Assembly: GCF_033949425.1 (NCBI RefSeq)
Contig: NZ_JAXAVX010000003.1
Coordinates: forward strand, 310,001 to 374,000
Source of the DNA: Patulibacter brassicae
GTDB lineage: Bacteria; Actinomycetota; Thermoleophilia; Solirubrobacterales; Solirubrobacteraceae
Length of the DNA: 64,000 nucleotides
Direction: 5' to 3'
The translations under genes were made by a program, and so were the position numbers. Positions 55,846 to 64,000 of the stretch are shown piece after piece (within the stretch, counting starts at the first letter, position 1; every line of letters starts with the position of its first letter). A model generated the notes under the pieces. The model did no database searches and was not told the DNA's origin. It saw only the letters and a program-made list of their open reading frames with translations.

Positions 55846-57366
55846 ATGGGCCTGAACCTCGCCGCGCTGCTCAGCCAGACCGCCGCCGCGCGGCCGCACG
55901 CGACCGCCCTGCGGCGCTCGGACGCACCGGGCGAGGCCCTCTCCTACGGCCGGCTCGACGAGCAGGTCGCCGGGTTCGCGGGGGCGCTGCGCGATCGCGG
56001 CGTCGCGGCCGGCGACCGCGTCGCCCTCATGGCGCCGAACGTCCCGGGGTTCGTGATCGCGTACTGGGCGATCCTGCGGATCGGCGCCGTCGTCGTGCCG
56101 ATGAACCCGCTCCTGAAGGCGAGGGAGATCGCCTACTACCTCGAGGACTCCGGCGCGCGGGCGTTCCTGCACCTCGACGCGCTGTCCACCGAGGCGCAGG
56201 CCGGTGCCGCCGCCGCGGGCGTGGCGACCGTGATCGGGTTCGACGGCGGCTCGTCCCCGCTGCCGCAGGGCGAGCGCCCCGTCGCGTCCTGGACCCCGCG
56301 GGGCGCCGACGACGCCGCGGTGCTGCTCTACACCTCCGGCACCACCGGGTCGCCGAAGGGCGCGGTGCTGACCCACTCGAACATGACCTGGAACGCCCAC
56401 GTCGGGGCGATCGACCTGCTCGAGGCCACCCCCGAGGACGTCGTGATCGGGACGCTCCCCCTCTTCCACAGCTTCGGGCAGAGCGTGGCGATGAACGCCA
56501 CGCTGGCCACCGGCGGCACGCTCGTGCTCGTGCCGCGGTTCGACCCGGAGGAGGTCGTGCGGGCGATCGTCGGCCGTCGCGCGACGATCTTCCTCGGCGT
56601 CCCGACGATGTACGGCGCGCTGCTGCAGGTCCTCGGCGACCGCGACGTCTCGAGCCTCCGCCGCTGCCTCGCGGGCGGCGCCGCGCTGCCCGTCGAGCTG
56701 CTGACCGCCGCCCGCGAGCGCCTGGGATGTCCCGTGCTCGAGGGCTACGGGCTCTCGGAGACGTCGCCGGTGGCGTCCTTCAACCGCGCCGACGACTGGC
56801 GCGCGGGGTCGATCGGCAAGCCGATCCGCGGCGTCGAGCTGCGCGTCGTCGACGGGGACGCCCGCCCGGTCCCGGTGGGCGAGGTCGGGGAGATCCAGAT
56901 CCGGGGGCACTGCGTGATGGCGGAGTACCTCGGCCGTCCCGAGGCGACCGCCGCGGTGCTCGACGCCGACGGCTGGCTCTCGACCGGCGACCTCGCGCGG
57001 ACCGACGAGGACGGCTTCGTCTACGTCGTGGACCGCAGCAAGGACCTGATCCTGCGCGGCGGGATGAACGTCTACCCGCGCGAGATCGAGGAGGTCCTCT
57101 ACCACCACCCCGCCGTGGCCGAGGCCGCCGTCCTGGGCGTCCCGCACGAGCAGCTCGGCGAGGAGGTCGCCGCCGTCGTGGCCCTGCGGCCGGGCGCCGC
57201 CGCGAGCGAGGACGAGCTGCGCGAGTTCGTGCGCGAGCGGATCGCCGCCTACAAGTACCCGCGGGTCGTGCGGGTCGTCGCGGCGCTGCCGAAGGGCCCG
57301 ACCGGCAAGATCCTCAAGCGCGAGATCGACCGCGCGTCGCTCGCGGCGACCGCGCCGAGCCGATGA
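55846..57366 (+). CDS. acyl-CoA synthetase (class I adenylate-forming)
   Basis: 506 residues. It activates a carboxylic acid to acyl-AMP then acyl-CoA. Motifs: LLYTSGTTGSPKGAVLTH (P-loop), GTLPLFHSFGQSVAMN, EGYGLSETSPVASFN, WLSTGDLARTDEDGFVYVVDRSKDLI, and PTGKILKREI with the catalytic Lys. Overall it resembles medium/long-chain fatty-acid or aromatic-acid ligases. A CAAGAT hexamer 6 nt before the ATG may be the -10. It heads an operon with enoyl-CoA hydratase, aldehyde dehydrogenase and an unknown gene: aldehyde to acid to CoA ester to hydration would be a coherent order. Confidence 0.94.
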   Translation: MGLNLAALLSQTAAARPHATALRRSDAPGEALSYGRLDEQVAGFAGALRDRGVAAGDRVALMAPNVPGFVIAYWAILRIGAVVVPMNPLLKAREIAYYLEDSGARAFLHLDALSTEAQAGAAAAGVATVIGFDGGSSPLPQGERPVASWTPRGADDAAVLLYTSGTTGSPKGAVLTHSNMTWNAHVGAIDLLEATPEDVVIGTLPLFHSFGQSVAMNATLATGGTLVLVPRFDPEEVVRAIVGRRATIFLGVPTMYGALLQVLGDRDVSSLRRCLAGGAALPVELLTAARERLGCPVLEGYGLSETSPVASFNRADDWRAGSIGKPIRGVELRVVDGDARPVPVGEVGEIQIRGHCVMAEYLGRPEATAAVLDADGWLSTGDLARTDEDGFVYVVDRSKDLILRGGMNVYPREIEEVLYHHPAVAEAAVLGVPHEQLGEEVAAVVALRPGAAASEDELREFVRERIAAYKYPRVVRVVAALPKGPTGKILKREIDRASLAATAPSR

Positions 57367-58193
57367 GCGGCGTGCGCAGCGCCCCCCGTCCGCCGGGCGC
57401 GGCGGACCGCGCGGAGGCCCTCGTGACCGTCGCCGACCACGGTCCGGTCCGCTCGATCGCGCTGAACCGCCCCGCGAAGCGCAACGCGCTGGACGACGAG
57501 CTCGTCGCGGCGCTCGCGGACGCCTTCCAGGCGGCCGAGACCGACGTCGCCGTCCACGCCGTCGTCGTGCGCGGCCACGGGCCGGTGTTCTCCGCCGGCA
57601 TGGACCGCGCGACCCTCTGCGAGCTGGCGGAGGTCCCCGGGCGGATCCGGGAGTTCCACCGGCTCGTGAGCCGGACGTGGAGCCTGCTGGAGCAGATGCT
57701 CAAGCCGACGATCGCCGAGATCCACGGGACGTGCCTCGGCGGCGCGCTGGAGCTCGCGCTGGCCTGCGACCTGCGGGTCGTCGCCGACGACGCGCGGCTC
57801 GGCCTCCCGGAGGCGCGCATCGGCCTGATCCCCGACTGCGGGGGGAGCTCGCGGCTGCCGTCGATCGTCGGCCTCGGCCGCGCCAAGGAGCTCGTGATGA
57901 CCGGGCGCGTGATCGACGGCCGTCAGGCGCACGCGATCGGCCTGGCCAACCGGACCGCGCCCCGGGGCGAGCTCGCCGGCGCGACCAGCGACCTGCTGGA
58001 CGAGCTGCTGCAGTGCGCGCCCGTCCCCGTGGCCTACGCCAAGCGCGTGCTCGACGCCGCCGCGAAGCCCGGCTTCGCGGCGACCACCGAGCAGGAGGTC
58101 ACCGTGCAGCAGATCTGCGCGCAGACGATCGACTTCGTCGAGGGCACGCGCGCGCTGCAGGAGGGCCGCCGCCCCGCGTTCTGCGGCTTCTGA
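57363..58193 (+). CDS. enoyl-CoA hydratase/isomerase family protein
   Basis: 276 residues; its ATG overlaps the ligase stop (ATGA). Crotonase fold: SIALNRPAKRNALDDELV, oxyanion-hole VFSAGMDRATL, EIHGTCLGGALELALACDLRVVADDARLGLPEARIGLIPDCGGSSRLPSIVG in outline. Position of catalytic Glu in LPEARIGLIPD is kept; the first Glu of some hydratases is Ala/Gly here, as in several isomerase-type members. The C-terminus includes VQQICAQTIDFVEGTRALQEGRRPAFCGF. Works on the CoA ester made by the ligase. Confidence 0.92.
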   Translation: MSGVRSAPRPPGAADRAEALVTVADHGPVRSIALNRPAKRNALDDELVAALADAFQAAETDVAVHAVVVRGHGPVFSAGMDRATLCELAEVPGRIREFHRLVSRTWSLLEQMLKPTIAEIHGTCLGGALELALACDLRVVADDARLGLPEARIGLIPDCGGSSRLPSIVGLGRAKELVMTGRVIDGRQAHAIGLANRTAPRGELAGATSDLLDELLQCAPVPVAYAKRVLDAAAKPGFAATTEQEVTVQQICAQTIDFVEGTRALQEGRRPAFCGF

Positions 58194-58215
58194 ACCCCGA
58201 GGAGAGGAGCGCGCG

Positions 58216-59754
58216 ATGTCGACCATCGACGCGATCGAGCAGCACCCCGTCGACGCCGCCGCGGCGTCGATCACCGTCACCGACCCCGCCACCGGCGCCG
58301 TGATCGGCACGGTGCCGATCACGAGCCCGGACGCGGTCGCCGCCGCCGTGGCCCGCGCCCGCGCCGCCCAGCCGGCGTGGGAGGCGGCCGGGTTCGCCGG
58401 CCGCCGCGAGGTCCTGCTGCGCGCGCAGCGGTGGCTCGTCGACCACGCCGAGGAGCTGATCGACGTGATCGTCTCCGAGACCGGCAAGACGCGCGAGGAC
58501 GCGCAGATCGCGGAGGTCGCCTACGGCGCCGCCGCGCTCGGCTTCTGGGCGCGCAGCGCCCCGCGCTACCTCGCGGACGAGAAGGTCCGCTCGTCCAACC
58601 GCTTCCTCACCGGCAAGCGGCTCCGGCTGCGTCACCGGCCGGTCGGCGTCGTCGGCGTGATCGGCCCGTGGAACTTCCCGCTGACGAACTCCTTCGGCGA
58701 CTGCGTCCCGGCGCTGGCCGCCGGCAACGCGGTGCTGCTGAAGCCCTCCGAGCTCACGCCGCTGACCTCGCTGTTCCTCGCGCGGATGCTCGAGGAGGTC
58801 GGGCTGCCGGAGGACGTCTTCCAGGTCGTCACCGGCGACGCGACGACGGGCGAGGCGCTGATCGACGAGGTCGACTACCTGCAGTTCACCGGCTCGACGG
58901 CGACCGGTCGCAAGGTCATGGAGCGCGCCGCCCGGACGATCACGCCGGTCGGGCTCGAGCTCGGCGGCAAGGACCCGATGATCGTGCTCGCCGACGCGGA
59001 CCTCGAGCGCGCGGCCAACGGGGCGGCGTACTACTCGCTGCTCAACGGCGGGCAGATCTGCATCTCGGTCGAGCGGATCTACGTCGAGGACGCGATCTAC
59101 GGGCCGTTCGTCGAGCGGGTCGCCGACAAGGTCGCGAAGCTCCGCCAGGGCGTCCCGGGCGCGGCCGGCTCGGTCGACGTGGGCGCGGTGACCTCCGCCG
59201 CCCAGCTGGAGATCATCGACGCCCACGTCCGGGACGCCGTGGCCAAGGGCGCCCGCGTCGTCACGGGCGGCCGGCGCGGCGAGGGCCCCGGCCAGTTCTA
59301 CGAGCCGACGGTGCTCGCCGACGTCGACCACTCGATGGACGTCATGCGCGAGGAGACGTTCGGGCCGATCCTGCCGATCATGCGCGTGCCGGACGCCGAG
59401 GAGGCGCTGCGGCTGGCCAACGACTCCCCGTACGGGCTGCAGGGCTCGGTCTGGACGCGGTCGGTGGCGCGCGGACGGGCCCTCGCCGAGCGGCTGCAGG
59501 TCGGCGGCGCGTCGGTGAACGACGCGATCCTGCTCTACACGGCGCTCGAGGTCCCGATGGGCGGCGTCAAGCGCTCCGGGATCGGGCAGCGGCACGGCCA
59601 GGCCGGGATCCGCAAGTACACGCACCCGCAGGGCATGCTCGTGATGCCGCTGTCGCTGAAGCGCGAGATCAACATGTACCCCTACCGCGCGTGGTCGACG
59701 GGGCTGCTGGGCCGGGCGATCCGGCTGCTGAACCGCGGCCGCGCCTACCGCTGA
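58216..59754 (+). CDS. NAD(P)-dependent aldehyde dehydrogenase
   Basis: 512 residues. Cofactor loop IGPWNFPLTNSFGDCVPAL, KPSELTPLTS, FTGSTATGRKV, general base Glu in GLELGGKDPMIVL, catalytic Cys in NGGQICISVERIY, and EETFGPILPI. The C-terminus is long and basic-hydrophobic (REINMYPYRAWSTGLLGRAIRLLNRGRAYR), compatible with membrane association. Closest by eye to succinate-semialdehyde- or fatty-aldehyde-type enzymes. It follows the hydratase by 22 nt with GAGGAGAGGA in front, in the same operon. Confidence 0.93.
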   Translation: MSTIDAIEQHPVDAAAASITVTDPATGAVIGTVPITSPDAVAAAVARARAAQPAWEAAGFAGRREVLLRAQRWLVDHAEELIDVIVSETGKTREDAQIAEVAYGAAALGFWARSAPRYLADEKVRSSNRFLTGKRLRLRHRPVGVVGVIGPWNFPLTNSFGDCVPALAAGNAVLLKPSELTPLTSLFLARMLEEVGLPEDVFQVVTGDATTGEALIDEVDYLQFTGSTATGRKVMERAARTITPVGLELGGKDPMIVLADADLERAANGAAYYSLLNGGQICISVERIYVEDAIYGPFVERVADKVAKLRQGVPGAAGSVDVGAVTSAAQLEIIDAHVRDAVAKGARVVTGGRRGEGPGQFYEPTVLADVDHSMDVMREETFGPILPIMRVPDAEEALRLANDSPYGLQGSVWTRSVARGRALAERLQVGGASVNDAILLYTALEVPMGGVKRSGIGQRHGQAGIRKYTHPQGMLVMPLSLKREINMYPYRAWSTGLLGRAIRLLNRGRAYR

Positions 59755-59762
59755 GCATCGCG

Positions 59763-60587
59763 ATGGCGCTCGCGTTCGTCGAGCTGGAGTTCACCCACGC
59801 GCTCGGGCCCCCGCCCGGGCGCTACCGGCTGGCCGACGGGGACGTGCTGCTGCTCGACGTCCGCGGCGGCCCGCTCCCGCCGGTGCTCCCCCGGCTGCGC
59901 CGCTCGCGCGCCCTCCCGGTCGACGACGCCGAGCCGGAGCGGCCGGTCGCGCTCGCCGTGGCGCGGCTCGTGCGCAGCAGCCGCCCCCTCGACGAGCCCG
60001 CGGCGCTCATGCGGCGGTGGCGCGACGACGAGGGCCTGCGCGAGCGGGACGTCGCCGCCGCGCTGGCGGTCCTCAACGGCGCGATCCGGGCGTTCCGGGT
60101 CGCCGCCCAGAACCCGTACGTCGTCGAGGTCGGCCGCTGGGACCCGCGGGTCGTGCGGCTCGGCTGGGGTCGCCCGGAGGAGATCGACGAAGGTCGCGCG
60201 TCGGAGCTGCTGGCGCTGCAGGCCCGCCGCCGTCCGTGGGGCGGCCCGCCGCTGGCGCAGCGGCTCGCACCCGACGAGATCGTCGCGGCGCTGCTGCGCA
60301 CCGGCGGGACCCTGAGCGGCGCCCACGACGTGCTGCTGCGGGGCCTGCTGGACCTCGCCCACGACCGGCCCGCCGCGGCGCGCGCGCAGGCGCGCGCGGC
60401 CCTCGAGCTCGTCGCCGGTGAGCCGGGCGTGCCGGACGACCTGGCCGCCGCGGCCGGCGAGCTGCGGGCGGCGGCGCGCGATGCCGACGACGTCGGCGCG
60501 CTGGCCGACGTGCTCGACGCGGCGGGCGCGCTGCTCCTCGCGCTGCGCGAGCACGAGCTCGCCCGGCTGACGCAGCCGACGCCCTAG
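59763..60587 (+). CDS. hypothetical protein, last gene of the acyl-CoA ligase operon
   Basis: 274 residues, starting 8 nt after the aldehyde dehydrogenase stop. Soluble, no signal peptide. Features: LEFTHALGPPPGRYRLADGDVLLLDVRG at the N-terminus, a helical middle with AIRAFRVAAQNPYVVEVGRWDPRVVRLGWGRPEEIDEGRASELLAL, and an Ala-rich helical C-terminal half. The frame has a consistent coding pattern throughout, so it is a real gene, but the family is not recognised. Confidence 0.75.
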   Translation: MALAFVELEFTHALGPPPGRYRLADGDVLLLDVRGGPLPPVLPRLRRSRALPVDDAEPERPVALAVARLVRSSRPLDEPAALMRRWRDDEGLRERDVAAALAVLNGAIRAFRVAAQNPYVVEVGRWDPRVVRLGWGRPEEIDEGRASELLALQARRRPWGGPPLAQRLAPDEIVAALLRTGGTLSGAHDVLLRGLLDLAHDRPAAARAQARAALELVAGEPGVPDDLAAAAGELRAAARDADDVGALADVLDAAGALLLALREHELARLTQPTP

Positions 60588-60599
60588 GGGATCGGGGCT

Positions 60600-60645
60600 C
60601 GCCGGCCGTCGCCGCGCGCCGGAGGGGCTCAGCGCCCGGCCGGCG
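60600..60645. terminator. inverted repeat between convergent genes
   Basis: CGCCGGCCG (60600-60608) is complementary to CGGCCGGCG (60637-60645), 28-nt loop, spanning the 3' end of the Mce gene. Possible convergent terminator. Confidence 0.3.
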
Positions 60646-61960
60646 GCTCGGGCGCCGGCCCGTCGCCGAACGGCCCGGGGTCCTGCAGGCGCCCGGGCGC
60701 CGGGTAGGCGTTGCGGTGCTCGCCGGTGAACGGCGCCACGAGCCCGCTGTGCGTCAGGCCCTCGAGCGCCCGCCGCATCTCCGGCGTGAAGAGCGAGAGG
60801 CTCGTCGGGCTGTAGTACTGCTGGACCCGCAGGTAGTGCCCGACGCCGTCCCGGCGCTGCGTCGTGGAGCCGACGGCCGCGAAGAACGCGCCGAGCTCGC
60901 GGCGGTAGGGGGCGAGGTGGCGGACGAGCGGCTCGAGCTGCGCGACCAGTCGGCGCGTCGGGTCCACGGCGGGCAGCGCCTGGTCGGCGAGGCCCCGCAG
61001 GCCGTCCAGCAGCGGATCGGCGCGGCGCAGGAACGGCGGGAGCTCGCGCAGCAGCCGCCGCCCCTGGACGGCCGCGGGACCGAGGTCGTCGACGACGGGG
61101 CGCAGCGTCGCCACCGACGCGGCGAGCGCACGCACCGTCGGCGTGCCGGTCCGCGAGAGGCCCGCCAGCCGCCGGGACGTGCCGGCCGCCTGCTCGAGCG
61201 TCGCCGGCAGTGCGTCGATCGCCCGGCCGAGCGCGACGTCCCGCGCCGCGGCGGCGTCGGCCGCGCGACGCGCCTGGGTGGCGAGGGTGCGCACCGCGGC
61301 GCTGCGCCGGCCGAAGGCGGCCAGGACCCGGCCGGTCTGGTCGGCGAGGTCGGCCAGCGCGTCGCGCTGCCCGCGCAGCACCCCGGCGACGGCGTCGACG
61401 CGGCCGACGGTCGGGCGCAGCGCCGCGAACAACTCGCCGACGTCGGCTCCGCGACCGTCGACGCCCGGCCCCAGCGCGTCGAGGTTGCGCTGGACCTCGG
61501 CCCGCGTGCGCCGGTCGAGCGTCGAGAGGATCCGGTCCAGCTGGACCGCCTCGCCCGCGTGGTCCAGCGGCAGCGCGTCGCCCTCCGCGAGGGCGCCGGC
61601 CGCCGCCGTGCCGGGGTCGACCTCGAGGTAGTTCTCGCCCACGAGCGTCTTCGTCCGCAGGCGGACGCGGGCGTCGCGGTGGATCGGCGCGTAGCGGCGC
61701 TCGATCGCCAGGTGCACGACGCCGGCCGCGCCGCGCGGCTCGATCCGCTGCACCTTGCCGATCCGGACCCCTGCGGCCCGCACGTCGGCGTTGGCGACGA
61801 GCTGGAACGGATCGGGTAGCACGACCGCCACCTCGTAGCGGTCCTCGGCGAGGGGCAGCCGGCCCCCGGCCAGCACGTAGAGCCCGGAGAAGACCGCCGC
61901 GCAGACGGCGAGGAACGCGACGAGGACCGCCGCCTTGCGTCCCAGGTGCGACGTCGTCAT
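60629..61960 (-). CDS. Mce/MlaD-domain lipid-transport protein (third of the run)
   Basis: 443 residues. One N-terminal helix (about 9-32), then the MlaD domain: VAVVLPDPFQLVANADVRAAGVRIGKVQRI with the typical V-x-x-A-x-V-R-x-x-G-V-x-x-G pattern, ending near LRTKTLVGENYLEVDPG. A long helical region (about 130-370) with repeated hydrophobic spacing follows, then a Pro/Gly-rich tail. Mce proteins form a channel or shuttle that moves lipids or sterols across the envelope with a MlaE/MlaF ABC transporter. ATG overlaps the upstream Mce stop (ATGA). No permease gene is in the window. Confidence 0.9.
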   Translation of the reverse strand: MTTSHLGRKAAVLVAFLAVCAAVFSGLYVLAGGRLPLAEDRYEVAVVLPDPFQLVANADVRAAGVRIGKVQRIEPRGAAGVVHLAIERRYAPIHRDARVRLRTKTLVGENYLEVDPGTAAAGALAEGDALPLDHAGEAVQLDRILSTLDRRTRAEVQRNLDALGPGVDGRGADVGELFAALRPTVGRVDAVAGVLRGQRDALADLADQTGRVLAAFGRRSAAVRTLATQARRAADAAAARDVALGRAIDALPATLEQAAGTSRRLAGLSRTGTPTVRALAASVATLRPVVDDLGPAAVQGRRLLRELPPFLRRADPLLDGLRGLADQALPAVDPTRRLVAQLEPLVRHLAPYRRELGAFFAAVGSTTQRRDGVGHYLRVQQYYSPTSLSLFTPEMRRALEGLTHSGLVAPFTGEHRNAYPAPGRLQDPGPFGDGPAPEPPAGR

Positions 61961-63198
61961 TCGGCGCAGTCCTCCTCATGGCGGGCGTTGGGCTCGCGCA
62001 GCGCCCCGTCGACGCTGTCGACGCCGAGCACCGACTCCGCGCGGGTGTAGGCGGCGTTGGCGTCCCCGAACTTGAACACCGACAGCGACCAGTGCAGGAA
62101 CTTCTGGCTCGGCAGCAGGCAGCCGGCGACCTTCGTCGTGACGCGGTCCAGCCGCGGCGCCTGGGGGGCCAGGCGCGTGAACGTCCGCTCCAGCCCGGCG
62201 GCGGTCGGGCGCAGCGCGACGCTCAGCGGCTCCAGCGCGACGACCGACGGCCGCAGGGCCCGGACCGCGGGACGCGCGTCGCGGCCGAGCCGCTCCAGGG
62301 CCGTGAGCCCCGGCTCGAGGGCCCGGGCGACGGGCCGCAGCTCCCGCAGCGCCGGGTCGACCTCCCCCGTCGCCGCATGCACGCGGGCCAGTCCCCGCTC
62401 GAGCGTCGTCAGCGTCGCGGGCAGCGCCCGCAGGGTCCGGTCGAGCGGTCGGTCGCGGCGGGCGAGCTCGTCGAGCGTCGCTCCACCGCCGCGGACGAGC
62501 CCGGCGAGCTGCCGGTCGCGCGCGGCCACCGCCCCGCTGACGCCGGCCAGCGCGTGGACGAGCCGCCGCATCGTGGTCCGTCGTTCCGCGAGCACCCCGG
62601 TCAGGCGCCGGGCGTCGTGCAGGAACGGCCCGAGCTGCGCGAACGCGGCGCGCAGCTGGCGTCCGCCCTCGTCGTCCAGCCCGCGACCGAGGCCCTCCAG
62701 CAGCCGGGTCATCCGCACGCGGGTGTCGGCGTCGAAGGTGTTCAGCACGCGCGACACGTCGACCGGCGACGTCGTCCGCTCGGCGCCGAGGACCGTCTCG
62801 GGACCGAGAGCGCCGGCGCGCACCGACCCGCGGTCCTCGATCGCGACGTACATGTCGTTCAGCGGCGTCTGCGGGCGGATCCGCAGGCGCGCGTCGCGAT
62901 GGATCGGGGCGTAGCGGCGCTCCAGCGACAGGGTGAGGACCGGTCGGCGCCGCTGCAGGTCGATCCGCTTCACGACGCCGACGACGACCCCGGCGATCCG
63001 CACCTGGTGGTTGACCTGCACGCCCTTGGCGTCATCGACGGCGACCCGGACCTGGACGTAGTCGTCCCACGGGCGCTCGAACGTCTGGTTGCGGAAGACG
63101 ACCCAGGAGGCGAGCGCCGCGCAGAGCAGCAGCCAGCCGATCCAGAGCAGCGGGCGCCGGGCGCGGCGCAGCTCGAGCCGCAGGCGGGGAGCGATCAT
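61957..63198 (-). CDS. Mce/MlaD-domain lipid-transport protein (second of the run)
   Basis: 413 residues from ATG at 63198, which overlaps the upstream Mce stop. One membrane helix (about 16-36), MlaD domain (about 45-135; VQVRVAVDDAKGVQVNHQVRIAGVVVGVVKRI), then a long helical region with many Leu/Arg repeats (RPVARALEPGLTALERLGRD), and a C-terminal stretch FLHWSLSVFKFGD. It shares the string RRYAPIHRDAR with the next Mce protein, so the two are recent paralogues. Part of an operon with the flanking Mce genes. Confidence 0.9.
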   Translation of the reverse strand: MIAPRLRLELRRARRPLLWIGWLLLCAALASWVVFRNQTFERPWDDYVQVRVAVDDAKGVQVNHQVRIAGVVVGVVKRIDLQRRRPVLTLSLERRYAPIHRDARLRIRPQTPLNDMYVAIEDRGSVRAGALGPETVLGAERTTSPVDVSRVLNTFDADTRVRMTRLLEGLGRGLDDEGGRQLRAAFAQLGPFLHDARRLTGVLAERRTTMRRLVHALAGVSGAVAARDRQLAGLVRGGGATLDELARRDRPLDRTLRALPATLTTLERGLARVHAATGEVDPALRELRPVARALEPGLTALERLGRDARPAVRALRPSVVALEPLSVALRPTAAGLERTFTRLAPQAPRLDRVTTKVAGCLLPSQKFLHWSLSVFKFGDANAAYTRAESVLGVDSVDGALREPNARHEEDCAE

Positions 63199-64000
63199 CG
63201 GCGAGCCTCCCGCGCCGCGGGCGGGACGCCGAGCAGCGCCCCGAGGGTTCGCTTGAGCCCGTCGCAGCCGACCGATCCCCCGGCCGGATCGGCGAGCACG
63301 AGCCGGCAGGGCAGCGCGTCCAGCGACCGCGCGCTCAGGCCCGGCTGCATCCGCAGGAGGTAGCCGTTGGCGTCGAAGCGGCTCGCGACCGCCGACGCGC
63401 CGCTGAACCACGGGCCGATCGCCCAGCCGTTGGCGAGCTTCGTCTCGTCGTCCCGGCGCGCGAGCCACGGCACGAGCTCGCGCAGCGAGCGGTCGACCGT
63501 CGGCTCGAGCGCGGCGATCAGCGGCCGTCCGACGGCGCTCGCCCCGCGCAGGGCGGCGATCGCCGGGCGGAGCTCCTGCAGCGTCGGGCGGGCGGCGCGC
63601 AGCAGCGGACGCGCGTCGTCGAGCGCCGGACGCAGCGCCGCGACCGTCGCGTCGAGCCGCCGGGCGCCGGGGCGCAGCTCCTCGACGAGCGGGTCGAGGA
63701 GGTCCAGCGTCCCGCGGACCCGTCGCAGCGTGCGCTGCGCGCGGTCCTGGGCGCCGGGGGCCACGGCGATCAGGCGTCGCAGGTCGGCGGCCCGCGCCGC
63801 CGTGGTCGCGAACGTGCGCGCTCCCTGCTCCACGAGACCGGCGAGGTCGTCGTCCTCGCGCGCCAGCGTCCCGGTCACGCGCGCGGCGTCGCGCACGAGA
63901 CGGGTGAGGTCGCCGTTGTCGCGGCCCCGGAGCGCGGCGAGCCCCGGCGCGGCGGTCGCCGCGGCGGGCGCCGCCTCGTCGATCGCGCGGCGGACGTCGG
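63195..64000 (-). CDS. Mce-family protein, C-terminal part (first of the run)
   Basis: The frame is open to the right edge, so the start and the MlaD domain lie outside; a GTG at 63896 is internal, not the start. The visible 267 residues are the long helical region (DVRRAIDEAAPAAATAAPGL at the edge, ARPTLQELRPAIAAL, LEPTVDRSLRELVPWLARRD) and a C-terminal domain with two cysteines (DALPCRLVLADPAGGSVGC). The overlap with the next Mce gene and the similar helical repeats identify it. Confidence 0.85.
   Translation of the reverse strand, partial: DVRRAIDEAAPAAATAAPGLAALRGRDNGDLTRLVRDAARVTGTLAREDDDLAGLVEQGARTFATTAARAADLRRLIAVAPGAQDRAQRTLRRVRGTLDLLDPLVEELRPGARRLDATVAALRPALDDARPLLRAARPTLQELRPAIAALRGASAVGRPLIAALEPTVDRSLRELVPWLARRDDETKLANGWAIGPWFSGASAVASRFDANGYLLRMQPGLSARSLDALPCRLVLADPAGGSVGCDGLKRTLGALLGVPPAAREARR

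Noticed and set aside
51558..55847. Minus-strand open frame of about 1400 residues in another phase
   Set aside because: It runs out of frame through four genes with clear motifs; composition is Arg/Gly/Pro only.
51590..55855. Very long plus-strand open frame (about 1400 residues) across the LuxR, FAD, nitrilase-fold and SnoaL-like genes
   Set aside because: It is the antisense of well-supported minus-strand genes, is extremely Arg/Ala/Val-rich and has no domain motifs; long antisense frames are expected at this GC content.
63195..63896. Mce fragment treated as a complete 233-residue gene starting at 63896
   Set aside because: The frame is open to the window edge with the same helical pattern; the GTG is internal and the MlaD domain must lie outside.

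Overview
The window is a piece of a very GC-rich actinobacterial chromosome. WS/DGAT acyltransferase, class E sortase, Mce/MlaD proteins, PucR-type regulators, a PIG-V-like mannosyltransferase and large FAD and acyl-CoA enzymes suggest the Thermoleophilia (Solirubrobacterales, e.g. Patulibacter/Conexibacter/Solirubrobacter-like). That placement is inference from gene content and codon use; no rRNA or tRNA gene is visible here. Genes are dense, with many ATGA/GTGA/TGATG stop-start overlaps. Many operon heads carry a TAnnnT-like -10 hexamer only 6-10 nt before the start codon, which points to widespread leaderless mRNAs.

Layout. 1-3.3 kb: the 5' end of rpsF, three hairpin repeats, a one-TM Arg-rich protein, a GC-rich tandem repeat and a GT20 trehalose-phosphate-synthase-like gene. 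3.3-9.5 kb: an AraC regulator divergent from an alpha/beta hydrolase, then a PucR regulator divergent from a cytochrome P450 and a coniferyl-aldehyde-dehydrogenase-like gene. 9.6-23.2 kb is mostly housekeeping and envelope: an HtrA-like lipoprotein protease overlapped with its two-component system, a degenerate M28-like membrane protein with a class E sortase, thiL, infA, a class A PBP, a PIG-V-like mannosyltransferase, a CPBP protease, an L,D-transpeptidase and pyrE. 23.2-32 kb: a VapC remnant, a DmdC-type acyl-CoA dehydrogenase, and a PucR regulator divergent from a tightly overlapping operon (SDR, 4-TM protein, Baeyer-Villiger-type monooxygenase, membrane-linked linalool dehydratase/isomerase-family protein, CPxC microprotein). 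The operon looks like a terpenoid or terpenoid-like catabolic unit.

32-41.3 kb is a rearranged Kdp potassium locus. A short KdpD-like kinase and KdpE come first, then two single-TM microproteins, kdpA, kdpC, kdpB, and a separate gene for the KdpD N-terminal domain, so KdpD is split around the transporter genes and kdpC precedes kdpB. 41.3-46 kb: a DsbA/FrnE-like gene, a TetR regulator divergent from an alpha/beta hydrolase plus a second Baeyer-Villiger-type monooxygenase preceded by two overlapping micro-ORFs, and two basic small ORFs.

46-48 kb holds orphan COX4-like and COX3/NorE-like subunits that end at a sharp junction where a membrane-protein gene and a GMC oxidoreductase gene have both lost their 5' parts. 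48-55.7 kb: WS/DGAT, a secreted beta-propeller, a SnoaL-like protein, a nitrilase-fold protein without its catalytic cysteine, an FAD oxidoreductase and a GAF-LuxR regulator. 55.8-60.6 kb: an acyl-CoA ligase, enoyl-CoA hydratase, aldehyde dehydrogenase and unknown-gene operon. 60.6-64 kb: three consecutive overlapping Mce/MlaD genes, the last cut by the window edge.

Taken together, the accessory genes describe an organism degrading hydrophobic substrates (terpenoids, lipids, aromatics): P450, two BVMOs, Ldi-family protein, SDR, ALDHs, ligase, hydratase, acyl-CoA dehydrogenase, Mce uptake and WS/DGAT storage. Several of these units sit beside a divergent local regulator with a readable candidate operator.
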